From the NCBI GenBank assembly GCA_030272785.1, contig JARXKM010000017.1, positions 1 to 35,124 on the forward strand: 35,124 bases of DNA, given 5' to 3'. Below, in pieces: positions 9,552 through 18,748 of this stretch. Within the stretch, counting starts at the first letter, position 1; the number at the start of each line of letters is the position of its first letter. Source of the stretch: Pseudomonadota bacterium. GTDB lineage: Bacteria; Pseudomonadota; Gammaproteobacteria; Burkholderiales; Burkholderiaceae_D. The notes under the pieces were generated by a model. The model was given only the letters and a program-made list of their open reading frames with translations, searched no databases and was not told the DNA's origin. A program made the position numbers and the translations under genes.

Positions 9552-9669
9552 TGTTGTTCATATTTACTATGTACGCTAGCGCACGTGCCAACCTGGCCAA
9601 AGTCGCCTATATTGCAATATGTTAGTTCGGTGCGGCATTCCCCGGTATTTGCAGGCAAAAAGGTTACCC

Positions 9670-12537
9670 ATGGATAAAATGTTTCGCCGCGTGCGCCTGT
9701 CGGTATCGGTCTCGGCGGCGCTGATGCTGGTGTTCGGCCTGGCCATGACGACGCTGCTGTTCGTCACGGTGCGGCGCGCCGAAACCGCGGCGCAGGCGGC
9801 CCGCTTCCACCAGGAGGCGGCGCTGCGCATCAAGGTGGTGGCCGAGGGCATGGAGGACGCCGTCGAGCAGTTGGTGGTGCTGAACCAGTTGTTTCGCACC
9901 ATGGGGGTGGTCAGCGGCGCGCAATTCACCCAGTTTACCGGCCCGCTGCTGGCGCGCTACCCGGCCATCCAGGCGCTGAGTTTCCAGCGCTTCCTGGCCG
10001 ACCGCGACCGCGCGGCCTACGAGGCGGCCATGCGCCGGCGCCATCCGGGTTTCCAGATCAGCGAATTCGTCGACAACGTTCAACGCCCGGCGGCGCGGCG
10101 CGACAGTTACAACGTCGTCGAGTATATCGAGCCGTACCAGGCCAACCGCTCGGCGTTCGGCCTGGACACGGCGCGCACGCTCGACCACGCCGCGGCGCGC
10201 GCGCGCGCGCGCGCCACCGGCCAGGTCGCCGCCACCGGCCTGCTGTCGCTGGTGCAGGACCATCGCTTCCATACCGGTTTCCTGGTGCTCGCACCGCTGT
10301 ACGCGCCGGGCGCGCCGCTCGCCACGCCGGCCCAGCGCCAGCGCGCGGTGATCGGCGAAACGGCCGCCGTGTTCCGCGCCGACCGCCTGCTCCACGCGCT
10401 GCTCGACCCGAAGCACCTGCTGGGCGCGCCGGGCGTGGCGCTGAGCGTGTACGCGGCCGCCTCGGCGCAGCCCTCCAATCTCGTCTTCCGCGACGGCGAA
10501 CCGGCCGCGCCGCTGAGCGCGCCGCTGATGCCGGCCTGGCTGCTGTACGACCATGCGCAGGCCGAAACGGCGACCTTCAGCGTCGCCGGCACACCCTGGT
10601 TCATCCAGGTCGACAAGGCGCCGCTGCCGTTTACCGCCAGGCCGGGCGGCTCGGTGTTCGCGCTGCTCGGCGGGATCTTGTCGAGCCTGCTCGCGGCGGC
10701 GTATGTCTACGGCCGGGTGTCGCGCAACCTGACCATCGAGCGCGTCACCAGCGAGCGCACCTCGGCGCTGCGCAACGACAATCGCCGCCTGTCGGACGAC
10801 CTGGCGCAGCGCATCCACGCCGAAAGCTCGCTGCGGCTGCGCGAAAAGGTGATCGAGGTGTCGTCCAATGCGATCCTCATCTGCAGCGCCGCGGGACCCG
10901 ACTATCCGATCGAGTACGTCAACCCGGCGTTCGAGTCGATCACCGGCTACCGCTCCGCCGAGGTGATCGGCAAGAGCCTGCGCACCTTCCAGGACGACAG
11001 CCAGGACCAATGCAACATCGACGAGATCCGCGCCGCCCTGCGCGAGCAGCGCGAAGGCCACGCGGTGCTGCGCAACTACCGCAAGGACGGCAGCGGCTAC
11101 TGGAACGACCTGTTCATCTCGCCGCTGCGCGACGACGCCGGCACGATCGTCAACTTCATGGTGGCGCAATACGACATCAGCGCGGTGATGCGCTTCGAGG
11201 CCGAACTCGAATACCAGGCGCACCACGACGCCCTCACCGGCCTGGCCAACCGCAACCTGCTCAACGAGCGGCTCGACAGCGCGATCGCCCACGCCAGCCT
11301 GTGCGGCACCGCGCTGTGGGTGGTGTTCATCGACCTCGACCGCTTCAAGTTCGTCAACGATACGCTCGGCCACGAAGCGGGCGACCTGCTGCTCAAGGCG
11401 CTCGCCGAGCGCATCAAGCTGGCGGTGCGCGATACCGACACGGTGGCGCGCATGGGCGGCGACGAATTCATGCTGGTGCTGCCGCAAGGCGAGAGCGCCG
11501 ACGCCAGCCTGAAGGTGATCCACCAGGTCACGGATGCGATCGCCACGCCGCTGACGATCCAGTCCTACGAGTTCTACCTGACCTGCAGCATCGGCATCGC
11601 CGCCTATCCGGACGACGGCGCCACCGCCGAGACGCTGGTCAAGCACGCCGACATCGCCATGTACAAGGCCAAGGAATTGGGCCGCAACACCTACCAGTTC
11701 TATACCGCCGCGATGAGTGCGCGCACGCTCGAGCGGCTCGATATCGAAGCGGACCTGCATCACGCGCTCGAGCGCGGCGAGTTCGTGCTGCACTATCAGC
11801 CGCAGATCGAGCTGGCCAGCGGCCGCGTGGTGGGCATGGAGGCGCTGCTGCGCTGGAACCGCCCCGGTTACGGCATGGTCGCGCCGTCGCAATTCATTTC
11901 GCTGGCCGAGGACATGGGCCTGATCGTGCCGATCGGCGCCTGGGTGCTGCGCGTGGCCTGCGCGCAGACGCGCGCCTGGCACGCCGCCGGGCTGGGCGCG
12001 CTGCGGGTGGCGGTGAACCTGTCGCCGCGCCAGTTCACCCAGAAAGGCCTGGCGCAATCGATCGCCGCGATCCTGCACGACAGCGGCCTCGAGGCGCGCT
12101 TCCTCGAACTGGAGCTGACCGAACGGCTGGTGATGAACGATGTCGACAACGCCATCGTCGTGCTGCGCGACCTCAAGCAGCTGGGCGTGCAGATCGCCAT
12201 CGACGACTTCGGCACCGGCCATTCCAGCCTGGCCTACCTGCGCCGCTTCCCGATCGACGTGCTGAAGATCGACCAGTCGTTCGTGCACGACATCACGCTC
12301 GAGGAAGACGGCGCCGCCATCGTGCGTGCCATCATTTCGCTGGCCCACAGCCTGCGCCTGACGGTGATCGCCGAAGGCGTCGAGACGACCGAACAGCAAG
12401 CCTACCTGCAGGCGCACGGCTGCGACCAGGCCCAGGGCTACCTGATCAGCCGGCCGGTCGCCGCAGCCGAGTTCGAGGCGCTGATCAAGCGCGAGGTTGC
12501 CGGCCGCCTCGCCGCGCTGGGCCACGCCCACGCCTGA
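9670..12537 (+). CDS. CHASE-PAS-GGDEF-EAL bifunctional cyclic-di-GMP protein
   Basis: N-terminal TM and CHASE-like periplasmic region, second TM, PAS (ICSAAGPDYPIEYVNPAFESITGYRSAEVIGKSLRTFQ), GGDEF (RMGGDEF), EAL (GMEALLRW, LELTERLVM, IDDFGTGHSSLAYL, EGVET). Confidence 0.95.
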   Translation: MDKMFRRVRLSVSVSAALMLVFGLAMTTLLFVTVRRAETAAQAARFHQEAALRIKVVAEGMEDAVEQLVVLNQLFRTMGVVSGAQFTQFTGPLLARYPAIQALSFQRFLADRDRAAYEAAMRRRHPGFQISEFVDNVQRPAARRDSYNVVEYIEPYQANRSAFGLDTARTLDHAAARARARATGQVAATGLLSLVQDHRFHTGFLVLAPLYAPGAPLATPAQRQRAVIGETAAVFRADRLLHALLDPKHLLGAPGVALSVYAAASAQPSNLVFRDGEPAAPLSAPLMPAWLLYDHAQAETATFSVAGTPWFIQVDKAPLPFTARPGGSVFALLGGILSSLLAAAYVYGRVSRNLTIERVTSERTSALRNDNRRLSDDLAQRIHAESSLRLREKVIEVSSNAILICSAAGPDYPIEYVNPAFESITGYRSAEVIGKSLRTFQDDSQDQCNIDEIRAALREQREGHAVLRNYRKDGSGYWNDLFISPLRDDAGTIVNFMVAQYDISAVMRFEAELEYQAHHDALTGLANRNLLNERLDSAIAHASLCGTALWVVFIDLDRFKFVNDTLGHEAGDLLLKALAERIKLAVRDTDTVARMGGDEFMLVLPQGESADASLKVIHQVTDAIATPLTIQSYEFYLTCSIGIAAYPDDGATAETLVKHADIAMYKAKELGRNTYQFYTAAMSARTLERLDIEADLHHALERGEFVLHYQPQIELASGRVVGMEALLRWNRPGYGMVAPSQFISLAEDMGLIVPIGAWVLRVACAQTRAWHAAGLGALRVAVNLSPRQFTQKGLAQSIAAILHDSGLEARFLELELTERLVMNDVDNAIVVLRDLKQLGVQIAIDDFGTGHSSLAYLRRFPIDVLKIDQSFVHDITLEEDGAAIVRAIISLAHSLRLTVIAEGVETTEQQAYLQAHGCDQAQGYLISRPVAAAEFEALIKREVAGRLAALGHAHA

Positions 12538-12579
12538 ACGCGGCGCGCGCCACGGCCCGCGACAACACCGGCCGGACGG

Positions 12580-14376
12580 CTACGCGCGCCCGCCTGATCG
12601 GCGACGACGCACCAGGCTGAGCACCGCCACTGCGCCGAGCAGCAATGCCCAGCTGCCCGGCTCCGGCACTGCGCTCTGGTGGTGCATCGATGTCATTGCT
12701 GTCTGCGCGCTCATGCCGCCGACATAGAACGAGTCGCTGCCGGCGAGGCCGACGAAGGTGAAGCTTTTCGACGTGAACGTCATGCTCGGGTCGAACAGGT
12801 TACTGAGCGCGTACTTGGCGGACGAGCCGTCGTCGAGGATCAGTTGCCACAGCGAGTTGGCGGAAAACGTCGTGCCGTGCGCATCGTTGTAGAAATTGAG
12901 GTTGCCGATCTGGGTCGTCTGCGCGAACGAAAACGTGACGCGCTCGTTGGCCTCGATGTTGTCGCCGCCACCCATGGTCGGGCCGAACACGCCGATGCCG
13001 CCGTTTTTCGGCGCCATGTCCTGGATCACCACGCCGGCGACCAGGTGACCGTTCTGCTGCAGCGCGAGCTTCTGTTGTTCCAGCGCGGCCAGGTCAGCCT
13101 TCTTGGCGTCGAGCGCGCCGATCGCCGCCGCCAGCTTGGTGTCGATGACGCCATCGGCGGCGAGCTCGCTCGCCTTGGTGGCGGTCGCACTGGCGCTCTT
13201 GCTGGCGAGCGCGGCGATGTCGGTGGTCTTCGCCAGCACCAGGCTGTTCGCGCTGGTTTGCTGGGCGACGAGCAGCTTGTTGGCGTTGGTGGTGCTAACG
13301 ACCAGGGCGGCGGCAGTCGCCTTCTGGCCGTTGAGCACGACGACCGCATCGTTGCTGTTCTTGATGACCGCGGCGGCGGCCACTTTCTGCTGGTCGATAG
13401 CGGCGATCGCCTGATTCGTGACCGCGGCCGTGTTCACATAGGTGGCGCGCTGGCCGGCCAGCTTGACGAGATCGGCGTTCTTCGCCGCGATGGCCGCCGC
13501 CGCCGTGGCCGTGGACGTGTCGAGCGTCTTGATGCTGGCGTTCTTGCTGGCGACGGTGGCCTGGTCGGTTTTCAGCAGCGCCAGTTCGGTCGACGTCGGA
13601 TGCGCTTTGGCCAGCAGCGACGCGATCTCGACGTTCTTCGCATCGATGACGCTTTGCGCCGCCGCTTTCAGGGTGGCGTTCGCGGCGATCGTGGCGTTCT
13701 TCGCGGCGATATCCTTGCTGTCGGCCAGCGCGGCCGCATCGGTCGTGGCGATCTGCTTGGTGACGGTGGCGACCAGCGTGACATCCTTGGCGCGCGTGAC
13801 GTTCAGCGCCGCCACCTCGGCCGTCTTGCTGGTGACCAGGGCGAGCGCGGTGGTGCGCGCAGCGTCGATATTCTTGATGTCCGCGTTGGCGCCGGCGATG
13901 ACCTGGTTGCCGGCGTCGATGCCGACCTTGAGCGTGGCCAGGGTGGCGGTGGCCGTCGCGATCGCCGCCTGGTCGGCTGCCTTGCTCGCAGCGTAGCCGT
14001 CGATCAGGGTGGCCGTGGCGGCGATGCTCGCCAGGCTGGTCGTCTTGGTCTTTTGCAGGGCCGCTAACGCCGTTTCGCTGCTGGCGATGGTCTTGACGGT
14101 GGCCGCGCGGGTCGTCTCGAGCGTCTTGAGATCGGCCGCGGCGACATCGACCGCGCCGTTCACGTTCAACGTGCCGTTCGACTTGGTCGCAAAGGTGAGC
14201 GTGGTGCCGCACAGGTCAGCGTCGGCGCAACGATCGGCGGCGCCGCCCAGGCTGCCGGCGAGCGCGCCATTTTGCGCAAAGCGCAGCGTTTCGGTCGTCG
14301 TCAACGGCGCGGCCATGGCGCTGTGGACGGTGGACAGTGCCACCACGGTGGCGATCGAGAGGAAGCGCATGGCCAT
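12580..14376 (-). CDS. PEP-CTERM sorting domain protein with long Ala-rich helical/coiled-coil central region
   Basis: Signal peptide MAMRFLSIATVVALSTVHSAMA; C-terminus SAVPEPGSWALLLGAVAVLSLVRRRRSGGRA is a canonical PEP-CTERM tripartite signal; about 370 residues of low-complexity A/T/K/D/L repeats. Start follows AGGGAAATT. Confidence 0.88.
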   Translation of the reverse strand: MAMRFLSIATVVALSTVHSAMAAPLTTTETLRFAQNGALAGSLGGAADRCADADLCGTTLTFATKSNGTLNVNGAVDVAAADLKTLETTRAATVKTIASSETALAALQKTKTTSLASIAATATLIDGYAASKAADQAAIATATATLATLKVGIDAGNQVIAGANADIKNIDAARTTALALVTSKTAEVAALNVTRAKDVTLVATVTKQIATTDAAALADSKDIAAKNATIAANATLKAAAQSVIDAKNVEIASLLAKAHPTSTELALLKTDQATVASKNASIKTLDTSTATAAAAIAAKNADLVKLAGQRATYVNTAAVTNQAIAAIDQQKVAAAAVIKNSNDAVVVLNGQKATAAALVVSTTNANKLLVAQQTSANSLVLAKTTDIAALASKSASATATKASELAADGVIDTKLAAAIGALDAKKADLAALEQQKLALQQNGHLVAGVVIQDMAPKNGGIGVFGPTMGGGDNIEANERVTFSFAQTTQIGNLNFYNDAHGTTFSANSLWQLILDDGSSAKYALSNLFDPSMTFTSKSFTFVGLAGSDSFYVGGMSAQTAMTSMHHQSAVPEPGSWALLLGAVAVLSLVRRRRSGGRA

Positions 14377-14619
14377 AATTTCCCTGTAGTAAATTAGTTT
14401 TCTTGGGTGCAATATAACATGTTCCGCCCGGCGCATTTATCAAATCAGCACTATTCGCGCGGAGTGTTGTCTGATAGCCACATACATTTCCTCATGACAA
14501 TTTATTCCGGTCACGCATTCAGCAACGTGACGCAGCCGCGCGTTGATTCTTATGAAACTGTTTCGAGCGTGGTGTAGTATCGCCGGATGTTTTCTATTGA
14601 ATAACTAGACGAGGTGACT

Positions 14620-15864
14620 ATGCGTAATTCGACTTCCGGTGGCCGTGCGTTCACCACATTTTCCCTGCTTGCCGCATGCCTGTTGAGCGCCGCCGCGGCC
14701 GCCGCCCCGAAGAACGAGGGCTTGTACCAACGCGCGGTCGAAGCGAAACCTGAACTGATCACCCTGCTGGGCCGCCTGGTCAGCATCGACTCGGGCACCG
14801 GCAGCGAAAAAGGCCTCGACGCGGTGGGCGCCATCGTCACCGACGAGCTCAAGAAACTCGGCATGCGGGTCGAGTTGTCGTCGGCGGCGCCGGCGGCCGG
14901 CCACAACCTGGTCGCCACGCTCGACGGCAAAGGCAAGGCGAAGATCTTGCTGATGGCCCACATGGATACCGTGTTTGCCGACGGCACCGCGGCGGCGCGC
15001 CCGTTCCGCATCCAGGGCGACCGCGCCTACGGTCCCGGCGTGATGGACGACAAGGGCGGTATCGTCACCGCCATCTACGCGCTCAAGCTGCTGCAGCAGA
15101 TGAAGTTCACCGACTTCGCCCGCATTACCTTGATGGTCAACACGAACGAGGAAACGTTTTCCAAGGGCACGCGGAGCTTGATCGACACGCTGTCCAAGCA
15201 GCATGACGTGGTCCTCAGCATGGAACCGGGCCGCGCCGCCGACGGCCTGGTGGTGTGGCGCAAGGGCGCCGGCGACCTGCTGATCGAGGTCAAGGGCAAA
15301 TCGGCGCACGCCGGCGTGGCGCCGGAGTCGGGCCGCAACGCGGCCATGGAAGCGGCCCACCAGATGCTGCAAATGGCGGCGCTGGGCGACAGCGCCAAGC
15401 TGACCACTGTTAACTTCACCGTGTTCAATTCGGGCGATCGCCTCAACACCATCCCCAACGCGGCGACCGTGCGCGGCGACATCCGCGTGCGTGAGATGGC
15501 CGAATTCGATCGGGTCGAAAAGGACATGGCGCGCCTGGCCGACAAAAAACTGATCGCCGACACCGAGGTGAAAACCAGCGTCACGCGCGGCATGCCGCCG
15601 ATGCCGGTCAACCCCGGCACCGAAGCGCTGGCGCGGCGCGCGCAGGCCATCTACGGCGAGCTCGGACTGACGCTGACGATGGAAGGCTCCGGCGGCGCCG
15701 GCGACGCCAACTACTCCAGCGCGGCCGGCACGGCATCGCTCGATGGTTTCGGTATCGTCGGCGGCAATATCCACACGGAGAATGAATACGCTGAGCTCAA
15801 CAGCATCGCGCCGCGGCTGTATCTGCTGACCCGCATGCTGGTGGATGTGAGCACGAACAAGTAG
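14620..15864 (+). CDS. M20 family metallopeptidase (glutamate carboxypeptidase-like), secreted
   Basis: Signal peptide; LLMAHMDTVFADG, GPGVMDDKGGIV, NEETFSKGT, GKSAHAGVAPESGRNA motifs; GAGGTG just upstream of the ATG. Confidence 0.9.
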   Translation: MRNSTSGGRAFTTFSLLAACLLSAAAAAAPKNEGLYQRAVEAKPELITLLGRLVSIDSGTGSEKGLDAVGAIVTDELKKLGMRVELSSAAPAAGHNLVATLDGKGKAKILLMAHMDTVFADGTAAARPFRIQGDRAYGPGVMDDKGGIVTAIYALKLLQQMKFTDFARITLMVNTNEETFSKGTRSLIDTLSKQHDVVLSMEPGRAADGLVVWRKGAGDLLIEVKGKSAHAGVAPESGRNAAMEAAHQMLQMAALGDSAKLTTVNFTVFNSGDRLNTIPNAATVRGDIRVREMAEFDRVEKDMARLADKKLIADTEVKTSVTRGMPPMPVNPGTEALARRAQAIYGELGLTLTMEGSGGAGDANYSSAAGTASLDGFGIVGGNIHTENEYAELNSIAPRLYLLTRMLVDVSTNK

Positions 15865-16051
15865 GCGGCGTGCCTCGTTCTGCATGAGTACAACCATTTC
15901 ATGCGTTGCGGGCGCTGCCAGCCAAGGCCACCCGGCAGTACAGTGCGTATCGGCACAAGGGCGCCGCCCCGGCCTGACGATGCCTGGCTGGTGCGTACCA
16001 GTGAAGAATCAGCGCGAGACATGGCGCGCAGGCATAGGGTGCGATAGGCTG

Positions 16052-17212
16052 TTAGCGAATCTGCTCGCGATCCAAGGTAAACCGGGCCACGCGATCTTCC
16101 AGCACGGTGACGCCGATGCCGGCACCGATGGGCATGGCGATGAAGCCATCGTCGGCCAAAACCACCGACGGCTCGACGATGTCTTCGCTGAAGTAGCTGG
16201 CAGTTTCCGCTGTGTCGCCCGGCAAGGTGAAGCCCGGCGCAGCCTGCAACTGGAGATTGAAGGCGCGGCCAATGCCGGTTTCGTCCATGCCGCCTGACCA
16301 GACGTCAACGCCGGCATGCTGACACAGCGCGGCGATGCGCAGCGATTCGATCATGCCGCCCACCCGTCCCTGCTTGATGTTGATCACGCGCGCGGCTTGC
16401 AGGGCCAGCGCCGCGCGGGCATCGTCGAGGTCGTGAATCGATTCATCCAGGCACAGTGGCGTGGCCAGTTCGCGTTGCAGCGCGGCATGTTGAACAATGT
16501 CGCTGTACGACAGCGGCTGTTCGATCATGGTCAGGTTGAAGGCATCGAGTTCGCGCAACACCGCTGCGTGCTCGAGCCGGTAGTCGCCATTGGCGTCGGC
16601 CATCAGCGCCAGCTGTGGATAGGCTTCGCGCACGGCGCGGACCCATTCGACATCCTTGCCTTGCATGATCTTGAGCTTGACCCGGTGATAAGGGCGGTTC
16701 ATCGCCTCTGCCACGGCATCGAGCAGCGCCGCAATGGAGTCCTGAATCCCCAGGCTGACGCCCGACTGGATGCGGCGTGCCGACAGTCCCAGCAACTCGT
16801 GCAGGGGACGACCTTGCTGGCGCGCTATCAGGTCCAGCAGGGCATTTTCGACCATGGCCTTGGCCATGCCATGGCCGCGCACCGGGCTCCAGCGCTTGAG
16901 CAGTTCGCCGATCGTCTGTCCTGGCGTGACCAAAGGGAGCAGGAATGCCTTGAACACATGGCGCACGGTGTGCGTGGTTTCGCTGGCATAAAAGGGATCG
17001 GGGTCGGCCACGCATTCACCCCAGCCAACCACACCGTCCGATTCGAGCCGCAACAAGAGCGCCTCCTTGACGGCCCAGGTGTGAACGCTGGTGGCGAACG
17101 GCCTCACATACGGCAAGCGAACCGTGATCAGATCGATCCGTTGCAGCACGGGCACTTGCGCCTGCGCCGCCGGGGAAACTGGCACTGGGCAGTGGAGGAA
17201 TTGATGGTCCAT
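16052..17212 (-). CDS. Enolase-superfamily enzyme of the MLE subgroup, N-succinylamino-acid racemase / o-succinylbenzoate synthase-like
   Basis: VGWGECVADPDPFYASETT; catalytic KxK (VKLKI); metal ligands in LMADANGDY, MIEQPL, LCLDESI; NIKQGRVGGM; VWSGGMDETGIGRAFNLQLQAAPGFTLPGDTAETASYFSEDI. Confidence 0.87.
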   Translation of the reverse strand: MDHQFLHCPVPVSPAAQAQVPVLQRIDLITVRLPYVRPFATSVHTWAVKEALLLRLESDGVVGWGECVADPDPFYASETTHTVRHVFKAFLLPLVTPGQTIGELLKRWSPVRGHGMAKAMVENALLDLIARQQGRPLHELLGLSARRIQSGVSLGIQDSIAALLDAVAEAMNRPYHRVKLKIMQGKDVEWVRAVREAYPQLALMADANGDYRLEHAAVLRELDAFNLTMIEQPLSYSDIVQHAALQRELATPLCLDESIHDLDDARAALALQAARVINIKQGRVGGMIESLRIAALCQHAGVDVWSGGMDETGIGRAFNLQLQAAPGFTLPGDTAETASYFSEDIVEPSVVLADDGFIAMPIGAGIGVTVLEDRVARFTLDREQIR

Positions 17213-17236
17213 TGAATCGAAGAAGAGGTGAGGAAC

Positions 17237-18655
17237 TCAGGCGTAACCGGTGAGTACGGCAAACGCCACCATGGCCATGGACATGAGCAGGATCAGTAGC
17301 TGAAAGCGCCAGATAATGCCAAGCCAGCGTGTCCATGGCACGCCGGCAACACCGAGCGTTGCCATCAGAATGGCGCCGGTCGGTACGCTCATGTTGGCCA
17401 TGGCGTTGCCCAACTGGTATGCCAGGACGGCGGTTTGCCGCGTCACGCCGACCAGGTCGGACAGGCCTGACATCAAGGGCATGTTGATCGCTGCCTGGGC
17501 CGAGCCGGAATGAATGACAAAGGTGAACGCGGTTTGCACGGCGAGCATGCCTTGCGCCGCCAGCAGCGGCGGCCAGGTTTCCAGCATCGTGCCCATGCTG
17601 TGCAGGAAGGTATTGAGCACCGAGGGCGCGTGCGGATTGGCGCCGCCCAACAGGTATTCGATGCCCTTTGCCAAAGAAATCACCAACACCGCCGGCACCA
17701 ATTGCTGCGCTCCGGCGACGAATGCTGCGGCCGCGGCGTCGGCGCTGAGCCGTTTGGCGATGACCGCGACGATCGCGGCGAAGAAGCACAGCGTGACGAA
17801 CTGGGTGGCGATTTCCGGGATGAAGTAGCCGGCCGTGACCACGCCCCAGACGATCCAGATGATGGTGCCGACGATGCCGGCAAGAATGAGTCGGTCGGCC
17901 AGCGCGAGTGGCGGCGTATCGACGGGAATGACGATCTGGCCGTTCGCACCCAACTCGACCTCGCCGCGATGGCGCTCGGCATACCAGAGGGTAAAGGCGG
18001 TGCCGGTACTGACAAAAATGAAGAACATGACGATGCGCAGAGGTGCGCCCGACAGCAGCGGCACGTTGGCGATGCCTTGCGCCAATGCCACGCCAAACGG
18101 ATTCATCCACGAGGTACCGAAGCCGATCTGGCTGGCCACATAGGTGATCATCACTCCCACTTCAGGCGGGTAGCCCATACGCCGGATCAGCGGCAACAGC
18201 AGCGCCAGGAAAGCGATGGTTTCCTCCCCCATGCCGAATACGGCGCCGCCGGTGGCGAAGGCCGTGAACAAGGACCCCAGCAACAGGCGCGGGTGGTGGC
18301 CGGTGATGGCGATCAGGCGCAACAGACCACGGTCGACCGCACCGGTGGCATTGATGACGCCGAATGCGCCGCCGACCAGCAGGATGAAGGCGATGACGCC
18401 AACGGCAGCACCGCTTCGGCCGCCCGACGTCATGCCCTCGAAGGGCGCGTTGAGGAAGCCGACTTCCTTGCCGCTGCCGAACACGGAAATGCTGATGTTG
18501 TGCTCGGCTACCCGGTAGGAGTCGAGCGAAATCGGCACGCCTTTCTCGAAGTAGCCGGCCGCTACCCAAGGCACAAGCAGGGCAACAAACAGTGCGCCGA
18601 AGAGCAGGATGATCAGGGTGTTGGGAACTTTGAATGTACTTGGCTTGTCGCTCAT
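17237..18655 (-). CDS. YfcC-family (ArcD/DcuC-like superfamily) permease
   Basis: Multi-TM protein; FKVPNTLIILLFGALFVALLVPW, GGAFGVINATGAVDRGL, FGMGEETIAF, SQIGFGTSWMNPFGVALAQGIA. Located 24 bp upstream of the enolase-superfamily gene. Confidence 0.85.
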   Translation of the reverse strand: MSDKPSTFKVPNTLIILLFGALFVALLVPWVAAGYFEKGVPISLDSYRVAEHNISISVFGSGKEVGFLNAPFEGMTSGGRSGAAVGVIAFILLVGGAFGVINATGAVDRGLLRLIAITGHHPRLLLGSLFTAFATGGAVFGMGEETIAFLALLLPLIRRMGYPPEVGVMITYVASQIGFGTSWMNPFGVALAQGIANVPLLSGAPLRIVMFFIFVSTGTAFTLWYAERHRGEVELGANGQIVIPVDTPPLALADRLILAGIVGTIIWIVWGVVTAGYFIPEIATQFVTLCFFAAIVAVIAKRLSADAAAAAFVAGAQQLVPAVLVISLAKGIEYLLGGANPHAPSVLNTFLHSMGTMLETWPPLLAAQGMLAVQTAFTFVIHSGSAQAAINMPLMSGLSDLVGVTRQTAVLAYQLGNAMANMSVPTGAILMATLGVAGVPWTRWLGIIWRFQLLILLMSMAMVAFAVLTGYA

Positions 18656-18701
18656 GCTCGTAAAGCTCCTGCTAATATTTCAGACAGTCTACCCTCGGAT
18701 G

Positions 18702-18724
18702 AAAAAGCCCCACCGAAGTGGGGC
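18702..18724 (-). terminator. Rho-independent terminator of the downstream TonB receptor gene
   Basis: On the minus strand: GCCCCAC-TTCG-GTGGGGC-TTTTT, a perfect 7-bp stem with UUCG loop and U-tract. Confidence 0.88.
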
Positions 18725-18748
18725 GTCGAGGGGTGGTCGGGGATCGAT

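Noticed and set aside
9664-12531. 955-aa minus-strand ORF opposite the GGDEF/EAL gene
   Set aside because: Antisense shadow ORF of nearly identical extent; composition is not protein-like and has no recognisable motif.
12679-14067. 462-aa plus-strand ORF opposite the PEP-CTERM gene
   Set aside because: Arises from repetitive antisense of the Ala-rich region; no start context or domain.
16316-17215. Plus-strand 299-aa ORF opposite the NSAR-like gene
   Set aside because: Shadow ORF; the minus strand carries all enolase-superfamily motifs.
18656-18701. Search for an ArgR site upstream of the YfcC permease
   Set aside because: Best candidate (TGTCTG...) has two mismatches and lacks the AA; too weak.
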